Shown here one piece after another: positions 1 through 12,100 of a DNA stretch of 14,298 nt (its first letter is position 1; the number at the start of each line of letters is the position of its first letter). The notes under the pieces are model-generated. The model searched no databases, was not told the origin of the DNA, and saw only the letters and a list, made by a program, of their open reading frames with translations. The stretch comes from Planctomycetota bacterium. GTDB taxonomy: Bacteria; Planctomycetota; Phycisphaerae; UBA1845; Fen-1342. The stretch spans positions 1 to 14,298 of the forward strand of contig JAUWXH010000008.1 of the NCBI GenBank assembly GCA_030616465.1, given 5' to 3'. The position numbers were made by a program, and so were the translations under genes.

Positions 1-124
1 GTAGTTCGCGTCGCCTTGGGTTGTGGTGTGCGCGATGTGGTTGTTGTTCGGCGCGTCGTCGATATGGGGGGGGTGGTGTCGCGCCTTCGGCTCGCTGGTC
101 AAGTCTTTCTTCTTCTGCTAGCAG
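1..124. other. Unassigned 5' edge with 8-G tract, not typical coding
   Basis: This stretch precedes the giant secretin frame and does not continue it: the secretin frame meets a TAG at 119-121. By eye it is rich in G and T and poor in A, and the third codon positions of the open frame starting at base 1 are only about half G/C, far below the secretin gene. It holds a run of eight G at 66-73. The frame starting at 1 contains a signal-peptide-like stretch: ATG at 64, then two Arg, then a hydrophobic run with four consecutive Leu at about 109-120. This runs past 124 into the wrong frame for the secretin. No N-domain strand motif (TNSLIV-like) appears in any frame, and no clear Shine-Dalgarno sequence sits before 125. 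It may be a frameshifted true N-terminus, a promoter region, or low-quality contig-edge sequence. Confidence 0.5.
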
Positions 125-3100
125 GTGGTGGTCGATGCCCCGGCGATCAAGCAGGCCGAGATCGCCGCGCTGGTCCAGCAGTTGGACGAGCTGAGCGACA
201 AGGGCATCACGACCTTGCTGGTGCAGATGCCCGGTGCCGACGTGCGCTCGATCGCCCGTAAGCTATCGGAAGCGTTCCGCGACCGTGTGCGCAGCCAGGG
301 CGTCGTCGCTCAGTTCTCTGACGACCCGTCCACCGAGACCATCCTCGTGACCGTTTCCAAGGAGGTGCAGGATGACGCGAACAAGCTGCTCGAACAGTAC
401 CGGGAGCACAGCAAGGGGCTGATTAACCAGACCGAGTTCTATCAGCTCCAGCACGCCAACGCGAGCGAGGTGGCCAACTGGCTGCGCAACGAGCTCGTCA
501 CGATGATGCAAAAGCAGTTCGGCCGCTCCGCCGCCCAACAGGTCAAGGTCACGCCCGAAACGCGCACCAACCGCGTGATTATCAGCGCGCCTCAGGTGGC
601 GGTGACGGCGGCCATGCCGCTGCTCGAGCAATATGACGTGCCGCCAAAGGAGTTGCCGGACGTCTCGCCCATGGTCACCGAGACGCGCAAGCTGCCCGGC
701 CTGGACGTGGCGAACCTGGCCAACCAGCTCAACCGTGCTTGGCGCGGCCGCGAGCGCGCGCGTGCCGACAAGCTGCGCACGGAGTTCGGCTATGACCGGA
801 TGACCGAAATGCTGATCATCACCACGCCCAAGGAGACGATGAAGGAAATCGACGAACTCATCGGGAAGTTCGTTGCCGAGACGGAGGGCATGGTGCCCGA
901 GCAGAAGTTCGTCCAGATTCGGAACGCCGACGCCAATTACGTTGCGAATCTTGTACGCGGGATCCTCATCGAGCGGATTTCGGGTCGGCGGGGGCGGGAT
1001 GTGGCCAGGCGCGTCAAGATCCAGGTGGACACGCGGCTCAACCGCGTGGTGCTCAACGCCCCGCGTTTTGCGATCGAGATGGCCGAGGCCCTGATCACCG
1101 AGCTCGACCAGGAGCCGATCGAATCGAGTCAGATTCAGACGCTGGCGCTGCAAAACGCCGACGCCGGCACAGTGCTCAGTGTCTTGCGGACCATTTTCAA
1201 CGAGAAGATTCGGGCCCGGACGTTGTCGATCAGTGTTGAGCCGCTGACCAACTCGCTGATCGTGGGCGCGTCGAAGGAGGACTTCGAGGACATCAGCAAG
1301 TGGGCGACCGAGCTCGACGACAAGGCCAAGGATGCCGTCGCCGACCAGCGCATCTTCGAGCTGAAGAAGGCCAATCCGTGGGAAGTCAACGGCGTTTTGC
1401 AGCAGACCTTCGTGCAGAAACGGCGTGGCCGCACGACCCCGCTGGGCAAGGAGGTCAAGACCGCGATCATCGCCGGTCGCAGCATCTTCGTCACCGCGCC
1501 GCCGGAGAAGATGGCCGAAATCGAGGCGCTGATCACCAAGCTGGACGAGGTCGGCCGCAACGAGATGGTGGTGCGAAATTACAAGATGGCCGGCTTGGGC
1601 CCGCAGTTGGCGCAATTCGCCCGGCAGATTCAGAACGCCGTCAACCAGGGCCTCGAACCGCGCGAGCCGCGCATCAGCATCACCGCGCTGCCGGCCGCGG
1701 ATACGCTGATTGTCACGGCGACGGAGAACAAGCTCGCCGACGTCGAAAAGTACATGGAGCAGTTCGCGAATCTCTACAAGCCGCACAAGATGGAGACGAT
1801 TCCACTGCTCCATGGCGACGCAAACATGGTCTACCAGGCGCTGAGCCGTGTGCTCCAGCCCAAGATCCGTGCCGGCAAGATTCAGCTCAGTGTCGAGGGC
1901 AATACCAACACCATAATTGTCTCGGCGGCTGAAGAGGAAATGGCCGAGATCCGCGAATGGGTGGCCAAGTACGAGGAGCAGGCCAAGATCGCCATCGTTG
2001 CACCGCGCATCTTTGAGCTGAAGAACGCCAACCCCTGGGAGGTGCGGGGCATCCTCACGAGCACGTTCATGCCGCCCGGCGGCGCACGCCGCCGCGGGGG
2101 GATGGAAATCCGCTTCGACATCCTCGGCGGCAAGAGCATCGTGGCCAAGGCCCCGGCCGAGAAGCTGAAGCAGATCGAGGAGCTCATCAACGAGCTCGAC
2201 GCGGTCGTCTCGAACAAGGCCACCGTGCGGACGTTCAAGGTCTACGGCATGGGCAGCCGGCTGAATGAGCTCGCCCGCCAGATCCAGAACGCCGTCAACT
2301 CGCAGATGGAAGCCCGCGATCGGCGGATTTCGGTGGGGGCCTACCCGCCGGCCGACACGCTCATCGTCACCGCCAAGGAAGACCAGTTCGAGATGATCCA
2401 GGAGGCGATGGAGCTCTTCAAGGATACGTACGCACCGCCGAAGCTCGAGACGATCCCGCTCGAGTATGGGGACGCCAACGCGGTCTACAACGCGCTGAAC
2501 AACGTCCTGCGGGAAAAGATTCGGGCCGGAAAGTTGCAGCTCGGCGTCGAAGGCATGACCAACTCGCTGATCGTGCTGGCGGCCGAAGATGAGCTGGCCG
2601 AGATCCGCGAGTGGGTCGCCACCTTCGACCTGGCCGTAAAGGACACCCACATCGAGCCGCAGATCTACCTGCTCAAGAACGCCAACCCGTGGGAAGTCCT
2701 CAACGTGTTGAATCAGACGTTTGTGCAGAAGCGGCGCGGCGGGCGCGTCCAGCCCGGCAAGGAGATCAAGTTCGCGATCGTGGGTGGCCGCAGCCTCGTC
2801 GTGCAGGCCCCGGCGGAGAAGATGGACGAGATCGGCAACCTGATCGCCAAGCTCGACGAGATCGGCGCGCACAAGGCCCAGATACGCACCTACGAGCTGA
2901 CCGGCATGGGCACCCGCCTCAACGACCTGGCGCGCCAGCTCCAGAACGCGGTCAACACGCAAATGGAAGCCCGCGAGCAGCGCATCTCGATCACGGCCTA
3001 TCCGCCGGCCGACGCCCTGATCGTCACGGCGCGCGAAGAGCAGTTCGAGATGGTCGAGCAGATGATGGACCAGTTCAAGCCGCTCATGGAGGTCGCCAAG

Positions 3101-6100
3101 GCGAAGACCGAGTTCTTCGAGCTCGTCTACGTGGATGCCCCCCAGATTGTGGGGACCGTGCAAAATCTGGTTCAGACACGCATACGCACCGGCGGTCGTA
3201 GCAGCCGTGGCACGCAGGAGTTCAGTGTTACGGCCGATCCGCGCACGAACCGCCTGATCGTCTTCGCGCCCGAATCGATCATGCCGGATGTGCGGACGGT
3301 CATCGCCGAGCTCGACATCGAGGTCGATGAGGATAACGTCGTCACTATCGAGCTCCAATACGCCGACCCGTGGGAAACGCGGAACATGATCAACGACGTG
3401 TTCGGCAATCGCGGTCGGCGACGCGGCCAGAGCAGCTTCGAGGAGGTGTACGTCACGGTCAACAACAACGTGTTGGTTGTGAAGGCGCCGCCGAGGAAGC
3501 TCAAGCAGATCACCGACTTGATCGCCCAGGTCGACGCAGAGGACAAGGGGGCCCTCCAGGTCAAGACTTACGACCTGAAGGTGCTGAATGCGACGCAGGT
3601 TGCCGCGCAGGTGCAGATGTATCTGCGGAGCGCGATGGGCAACGTCAAGCGTGGCGGGATGCAGCCGGGTGCGTTCGGCGAACCGACCACCAATACGCTC
3701 GTGGTGATCTCGCCGCCGCAACATCTGCCGTTCATCGACCTGCTGGTCAGCGAGCTCGAATCGAAGGAGGGCAAGACTTCCGAACCCCGCTCGTACGTGC
3801 TCAAGTACGCGCGCGCCGAGCAGATCGTGCAGCCGGTGGACGCGATGCTCAAGGCCAAGATCGCCGAGCGCGAGGGCAACGTCCGTAAAGCGAGCATTCA
3901 GACGGTGGTCTCCGCGGATCCGGCCGGGAACCGCCTGTTCATCTTCGCCCCCGAGGAGTACCAGGAGCTGGCCGCTGAGCTGATCCGGATGCTCGACGAG
4001 GATGTCGAGACCGGCGAGATCGTGCACATCATCCCGCTCGAGCAGGCCGACGCGACGCAATTGGCCCAGACGCTGAGAGACACTGTTCAACAGTTCGTCG
4101 GTGGACCCCGCGGCCGCGGCGGAGCGCCGGAGAAGGTGCGCATCACGGCCGACGCCGGCAGCAACTCGCTCATCATCGCCGGTCTGCCCAAGGACGTGGC
4201 CGAGGTCGAGGAGCTGATCAAGGAGCTGGAGATCAACAGCGAGCAGGTGCCCGAGCTCCAGATCTTCCAGTTGGAGTACGCGACCACGATGGAGGTCGCC
4301 GACGCGTTGAACGGCGTGTTCGGCGCCGCTGGCGGTGGTCGGCGTGGTGGTCGCGGCGGTAGCCCGGCTGACCGCGTCACCATCACCGAGGACGACTACT
4401 ACAACCGCCTGATCGTCACCGCCAACAAACGCCTCATGCGCCAGGTCGAGGCCTTCATCGCCCAGCTTGACGAGCAACCCGAAGAGGGAGTCGAGTTCGG
4501 GCTGTCCGGCGGCCGACAGCTCTACTTCATCGATGTCTACCGCGGCGACGCCTACGACATCGTTTGGGAGGTTACTGATTTGCTGCCGCCCGAGGAGCGG
4601 GGTGGGCCGATCATTCGATCCGACTTGTTCGGCGAGTACATCACCGTGAAGTGTCGCCCGAGCGAGTTCGCGGCGATCGAGAACCTTATTCGCCAGTTCG
4701 AGCGTCGTGCCCGGGTCGAGACGGTCATCGTGCAGCGTCGGGTTGACGACATCGATCGACTTCTGGAATACCTGACGCTGCGGGAGTTGGACGTCGAGGT
4801 CGATCGCCCGTCCGGCATACTGCGGCGCGAGACGATCGTCGAGGAGCTGCGCCCCAAGGACGACTTCCCCGATGCCCGAACGGTCGGCGATGACGTTCAC
4901 CCCTACCTGCTCGACCCGTCAGTCTTTGCGGGGTGGTTCCAGGAGCTTGACGAGCAGGATCCGCAGAAGGCCCGCGAGAAACGCCGTGACGACGCTGTGC
5001 CTGACGCGCCATCGCAGGAGACCCTACAAGAAGGTGCCGCGCTGCGGACGCCGATCGGGACGGGTGCGCGCCGCCCGGCGGCACAGGCGCAGGAGCCGCC
5101 GCTACAACGCGAGCGGGTCCGTGTGCAAGTGTTGGCCGACAACCGCATCGTCCTCAGCGGTCCCAAGAACCAGGTGGACGAGATCGAGGACGCAATGGAC
5201 CTGCTGGAAGAGGACCTCGGCGTCGGCGAGGTCATCCGCATCTTCAAGTTCAACTTCGGTGACGTGAATGCCGCCGCCCAGATCCTCGACCGCATGTTCA
5301 ACGAGCGGCAAATCATCGTGCGTCAGGCGCAGCAGCAACAGCAACGCGGCCAGCAGCGGGGCCAGCAGCAAGGGCAGCAGGGCCGCGGTCAGCAGCAGCA
5401 GGGCTTGATGGAGCAGCTCCGCGGGATGGTCGGTGGTCGCCAGACCGGCGGCCGCACGACGCGCGGCGGCCAGCGCGTCCGCATCGCCACCGATCCCGGT
5501 CACAGCTACCTGATCGTCAAGTGTGACGAGTCCGATCTGCCCGAGATCCGCCAGTTGCTGTGGGAGCTGGACATCCCGCCTGGCAAGGTCGATATCAGAG
5601 TCTTCCAGCTCAAGAACCTCGATGCGAACGAGACCGCCCAGAACATCAAGGACATCCTCGGCATCACCAAGGCGCAGCAACGGCGCAGCCCGTTCGGCGG
5701 CGCAACCCGGGGCCGCGGTGGGAGCCAGCAGCAACTCATGCAGATGTTGCAGCAGCAGTTGGTGTCGATCTCCGGCGTGGAGGGCGGCGGAGCCAAGATC
5801 GAGTCCGTCGAGATCGTGCCGAACGCGGTGACGAACTCGCTGATGGTCTCCGCGCCGCCGGAGGTGATGACGATCATCAAGAACGTCATCAATGAGCTCG
5901 AGGGGCTCGAAGGCGGCACCAACGTAGTCATCAACTACTACCCCTTGAAGAGCTCCAAGGTGGACGACGTGCTGCCGCTGTTGCAGGAGGTTTTCGCCGG
6001 CGCAGCCGGTGGTGGCGCTGGCCGTGGGCCCCGTGGCCGTGGCGGCGTGCGGTCGCCCGGCGCGCTGGGACCGGTCAACATCTCGGGCGATCCGCGCGTG

Positions 6101-9100
6101 AACACGATCATCTTCACTTGCGAGGCCAAGGACGTCGAAACCGTCGAGCAGCAGATTCGCAACCTCGACATCCCCGGCGTGATCAACGAGGCCGAGACGT
6201 ACGCCTGCCAGTGGGGCGACGCCCAGGCGATCGCCAGCGTCGTCGAAGCGATCTACGTCACGGGCGTGAGGGGCCGTGCGCAACCACGCGGTCGCCCCGG
6301 CCAGGCACCCAGCGGCACCGAGATCCGCATCGTCGCCGAGCCGGCCACGAACACCATCATTGTCTGGGGCCCGCTCGATAAGCGCGACGTCATTATGGCC
6401 CAGATTCAGGAGCTCGATCAGCGCAGCCAGCAGAGCTTCCGCAAGATCGCGGTCATGTACGCCGACGCCGAGGAGCTGGCCGGCAAGCTCATGCAGATGT
6501 TCGGCGGGCGCGCCGGTGCAATGCCTGGGGGCGGCCGTCGCGGCCAGCGACGTGGTCAGCGTGGCGGCGTGCAGGCCGCTGGCGGACGCGTCGTCATCCT
6601 CGGCGACGACAACGCCAAGAAACTCCTCGTCCGCGCGCCGGACATGCTGTTCGAGGAGATTGTCGAGCTGGTCGCGGTGCTCGACCAGCCCAGCGAGCAG
6701 TTCCAGATTCGCCGCTACACGCTCAAGCACGCCGACGCCCAGGTCGTCGTTGATTCCGTCAAGTCCGCGTTCTTGGAAATGATGCAGATATCGCGGATGA
6801 CCAGCGGCGGCAGAGGCGAGCTCGACATCGATGCGTTCACCGCCATGGCCGACCCGCGCACCAACAGCGTCATCGTGGTCGGCTCGGCCGAGACGTTCGT
6901 GTTCATCGAGGAGGTGCTGGCGGCGGTGGACATCGTCGCGCCCCCCGACGTGCAGAAGCAGTTCCACGTCTTCGTGCTCGACAATGTGCCGGCCGAAAAC
7001 GTCGCCGACGCGATCAATGCGTTCGCCTCCGGCGGTGCGGCGGGTGGCGGGCGCATGTCCGGCGGCCGCGGGCGGGGCCGGGGCACGACGTCCGGTGTCA
7101 TGGGCGGCGGGGTGATCCTCGACGTGCAGGCCATCGCCGAGCCGTCCACAAACGCCGTCATCGTCTACGGGCGCGCCGAGGACATCGAGCGGGTCGAGCA
7201 GATGGTCATCCAACAGATGGACAACGCGGCGGCGGATTACTACCAGTTCGCCACGTTCACCGTCGAGAACACGCTGCCTTCGCAACTGATCAGCTACATT
7301 CAGACCTTCCTCGATCAGATCGGACCGCAGGCGGACGTTCGTGGTGGCCGGGGTCGCGGTGGCGAGGCCGGCCGACGCGGCTTGCAGGTTCTGCCGAACG
7401 ACAACAACAACACGATCACCGTCTACGGCTCGGCCAGGCAGATCAGCCACGTCGAGGAGCTGGTCACCCGCTTCGACACGTCGGACACCGGCATGAACCA
7501 GTTCGACCTGATCGCCGTGCCGTGGGGGCAGGACGCGGTCCAACTCGCGATGCAGGTCGAGCGACTGGTCAACGAGAGTGAGCAGCGTCTGTCTGAGCGT
7601 CAGGGTCGCCAGCCGCGGCTGATCACCGTCGAGGCCAATCCCGAGTCGAACGTGATCATGGTGGCGGGTGATCCGTCCCAGTACGCGATCGTCAAGACGG
7701 TGGTTCAGCAGCTTCAGGAGTTGGACGTTTACCAGCCCAAGACGATGGTTCTGGAGCTGGAGAACCTCTCGGCGGACAGCGCCGTCGAGGTCATTAATTA
7801 CCTGCAAGAGAACCGTCGCGGCTCGTCGCGCGGCAGCTCGATACGCCGGAGTACGCCGTCACGGCGACGCTCCTCGGGTGGCGGCGGAGGCACGCGCGGA
7901 AGCCGGCGGCGGCAGCGCGCCATGCTGTGGAGCCCGCTGCCGGGTCAGCTTCGCAACGACGCTGCGGTCATACCGGTGGCGTACGGCGAGCCGTTCGTCG
8001 GCACGCTGATCGCGATGCCGATGTTGGCGGAGACGTTCGTCGCCCAGAGCGTTGACGAACCGGCCCGCGACGAGCCGCAGGACCCGGATCAGGAGCAGGA
8101 TAAGGAAGAAGCCCGTCCACAGCGGCGTCGCCCGCAGCAAGAGGCCGATGCCGCCGAGCGCGGGCAACGGCCGCCCGTGACGGGTGGGCTGCGCGGCGAA
8201 GTGTCGGCCAATGCACTCGACAGTCGCCGGATCGTGATCACGGGTGATGCGGACGACGTGGCGTTCATTGTGAAGCTGCTGAAGAGTATGGAGCTTGATG
8301 CTCCGCGGTTTGAGATCACGGTGTATGCGCTGGAGTACGGTAAGGCCACCGCGTTGCAGCCGATTATCGAGCAAACGGTGCAGAAGCGCATCGATCAGTA
8401 CACGCAACGCCCGGGGCCGGCGGATCAGTTTAGTATCACCGCCGAGGCGCGCAGCAACTCGCTGATCGTTTCGGCCTCCAAAGCGAACATGAAGATGATC
8501 GAGGAGCTGGTTAAGGCACTGGACGTCGACACGGATGAGGGTACGCAGTTCAAGACGGTGGCCTTGACGTACATGCGTGCGGTGGAAGCGGTGGCGCAGT
8601 TGAACCCGGTGATCGAGAAGCTGATCAAGATGCGTGACTTGCCGGCTAATGCCCAGCCGTCGATCGAGGCGATTGACCGCTCCAACGCCATTCTGATCGT
8701 CGGCACGCCGAAGGATATTGAGGAAATCGAGAGCCTGATCACAGCGGTCGATATCGAGATCTCGCCGGACGAAGAGCGCTTCGGGGCGTTCAGCGAAATG
8801 GTGATCGTGGGGCTCAAGAACGGCAATGCCGAGGAGATCGCCAAAGTCCTGACCGACCTGATCGAGGCTGAGCAGGAGGCGGCCCGCCAGGCGGCCGGTG
8901 CCAGGCAGCCCGGCGTGCCGGTGGTTCGCAAACTGCGGCTGACCGCGGCTGACGGTGAGGTGCTGGCCGAAATCGACCTTGAGAAGCCGATCCGGCTGAT
9001 CCCCGAGAAGGGCACCAACTCGCTGATCATCTTCTCGACGCCGAAGAACAACGAATCGATCCAGGAGCTGGTGGCCGTGTTCGACACGTTGCCGGTCGGG

Positions 9101-12100
9101 GCCGAGATCGACATCAAGTCGTTTGCGTTGCAGTACGGCAACGCCGAGCAGGTGGCCGAGCTACTCGAGTCGATCTTCGAGGAGGGCAAGAAGGCGTTGG
9201 CGCGGCCGTCGGAGGATGATCTGGCGCAGGGCGAGTTGCCGCCGGTGCCGCCCGGGCTGGCGGCCCAAGGCCTGCCCTACAACGTGACCGTCACGCACGA
9301 CCCGCGCAGCAACAGCGTGTTCGTCATCGGGCGTAAGGACGCGGTCCTATTGGCGGCCGGGCTGATCAACGAGCTCGACCGGCCCAGCGCCGAATTGGCC
9401 GTCCGGCCGCACGTGCTGACATTCAAGAACATCCAGGCCTCGACGCTGGAAGAGAAGCTGACCGACCTGCTGGACAAGCGTGCCAAGGCCTTGGGCGGCG
9501 AGGACAACCTGGCGCGCGACAGCGCGGTCATCATCCCCTTCGACCGCTCGAACTCGCTGGTGATCCTGGCCACGGACGAGATGTTCGAGATGATCGAGGA
9601 CCTGGCCGTTCGGCTCGACGAGGCCGAGATGTACCGCGTGGTGGACACGCGCTACCGCCACCTTGAGTACGCCGACGCGATGAAGCTGCAGGGGATGCTC
9701 CAGGAGGTGTTCGACCGCAAGGAAGACGCGGCGAGCAAGACGCAGGCGGAATCGAAGGACATTCTGTACGTTACCGCCGACGCGCGCAGCAACTCGCTCA
9801 TGCTCACCGGCACGCGCGATTACCTGGCGGAGGCCGAAACGCTGATCGACGAGCTCGACCGGAGCTTCGACCCCACGGTCGAGTTCAAGGTGCGCAAGGT
9901 CAAGCTCAACAGCGCGGCCAACATCGCCACGCTGTTGCAGGAGATGATCGACAAGAGCCTCAACCAGGGCGACTCCAAGTTAACCGGCACGCCGATCCAC
10001 ATCGCCGCCGACCCGCTTTCGGACAGCCTGCTGCTGGCGGCGTCGCACGAGGACATGGTGCTGATCGAGCGCTGGGTTGAGTTGCTCGACCGACCGTCCG
10101 AGATCGGGCGGATGATGAGCATTTTGCCGCTCGGGCGGCACAACGCCGAGGACATTTCCAAGAGCGTGCAGGACCTGTTCAAGGACAGGGGTGCTGAAGA
10201 CGCCGGCGATCTGACGATCACATTTGACCCGACCACCAACTCGATCGTCTCAATCGGCCCGCCGGCACTGGTCGCCGACATCGAGGACTTCGTCCGGCGT
10301 CTCGACGAGACCACACCCACCTGGAGCTCGGTGGTCAAGATGTTCAAGCTCGAGCAGGCCGACGCCGAGGATGCCGGCGATCTGCTGACCAACATCCTTG
10401 AAGGCCGGGGCGGAATCGTCGGCGGCGGTTCGCGCGGCGGCTCGCGCCAGGAGGGCGCCGAGACGGTCATGCTGGTGTACCAGCAGGAACACCCCGAACT
10501 CGGCATGGAGACGCTCAAGGCTATCCGCAAGGACATCGTGGTGATCTCCGACCTGCGCACCAACTCGCTGGTCATCACCGCCCCGCCCGAGAGCATGCCG
10601 CTGATGGAATCGCTGGTGGCGGCCATCGACGTTCCGCCCGACGCCGCTAAGATCCGCGTCTTCCCGTTGCGCAATGCCGACGCTGAAGATATGGTCGAGA
10701 CGCTCGAAGAGCTGTTTGAAGAGACCGAGCAGCGCGATGGTCGTGGCGGCGAAGAAGGGCAGGAACGGCAGTTGGTCCTGGGCGAGGGGCTGGGCGAAGG
10801 CGGTCGTCAGGACCTCGTCTTCACAACCGACGTGCGGACCAATTCGGTTATCGCCGCTGGTACAACCGGTTACCTGGACCTTGTCGAAGAGTTGATCATC
10901 AGCCTGGACAGCGTGGAGCTCGAGGAGCGCATAACGAAGGTCTACGCGCCGCGGAACATCCCGGCCCTCGTCTTGGCGGAGTCACTCCGCGAGTTCAGCG
11001 ATCAGGAGCAGCAGCGTTTGCAGGAGTTGGGTGATGAGATTTCCACGAACTGGCGGATGCAGCGTCAGATCGGGGCGATCGCCAACGAAGAGGCGAACCG
11101 CGTGATTTTCAGCGTGCACCCGCGCATGGAGAGCGAGATCCTGGATATTGTCCACGAACTGGACCAACCCCCGCCGCAGGTCATGATCCAGGTCCTGATC
11201 CTGGAGGTGACCACGGACGACTCGCTCGAGCTGGGCGTGGAGTTCGCCTTCCAGGACCTGCAATACACCAAGGCCGGGCTGAACGACACCACCACGTTCG
11301 ACTTCGTGGGCGGGACCGACATCGGCGCCGCCGGCACCGGCCTGGGCGGCTTCAGCTTTACGGTCACCGGGCGTGACTTCAACTTCCTGTTGCGGGCGCT
11401 TCAGGGCCAGAGCAGCCTGCGGATCCTGAGCCGCCCGCAGATCGTGGCGATGGATAACCAGGAAGCGACCATCAACATTACCACTCAGGTGCCGATCGTC
11501 GTTGCGAGCACGACGACGATCGGCGGGCAGCTCCAGGTCCAGACCGACTACAGGGATGCCGGCATCAAGTTGATCGTCACCCCGCAGATCAACCCCGACG
11601 GCTTCGTGCGCATGGAGATCGAGCAGGAGGTTTCCGACTTCACCGGCTCAACCGTGAATGTGGGTGGCGGCGTGAACCTGCCCATCATCTTCACGCGCAA
11701 CGCCAGCACGACCGTCACCGTCAAGGATAATGAGACGGTTGTGCTGGGCGGGCTGATCACGTCCAAGGAGGAGCTGCAGGAGCAGAAAGTGCCGATCCTC
11801 GGGGACGTTCCGGGGTTCGGGTGGCTGTTTCGCAACCAGGTCGAGAGCAGCTCGCGAACCGAGCTGCTGATCGTGCTCACGCCGCGTGTGCTTCGGACGA
11901 TCGAGGATTACCGCGCGGCTTCGATCGAGGTGCGGGACGAGACGGGCACGCTGCCCACCGACGTGTTGACCAGCCCGCTGATGAAGGGGTTGCGGATCGA
12001 GCCCAAGGAGCGCGTCCCGCTCGAGGACGAGAACCTGCTCGGCCCCTTCCCCAGCGAGCCGGGTACGGATGAGGACCGGGGTCTGTGGGACGAAGATACG

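Noticed and set aside
16..261. 81-codon plus-strand frame starting at 16 as a separate small gene
   Set aside because: From about 125 on it is the wrong-frame shadow of the secretin, and its first part has weak codon bias. I used it only as a clue to a possibly frameshifted signal peptide.
1130..3760. Regular repeats as a possible CRISPR array or minisatellite
   Set aside because: The period is about 655 bp, the frame is open throughout and conservation follows protein motifs, so these are protein domain duplications.
263..4900. A 1545-codon open frame on the minus strand
   Set aside because: It lies wholly opposite the giant secretin, whose plus-strand product has clear domain repeats. The antisense product is a monotone Asp/His/Leu/Arg/Val-rich sequence with no domain, which is the usual mirror of strongly biased GC-rich codons.
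5102..7807. A 901-codon open frame on the minus strand
   Set aside because: Same reason: it mirrors secretin block 2, and its composition reflects the complement of the repeated plus-strand codons. No start signal or protein motif supports it.
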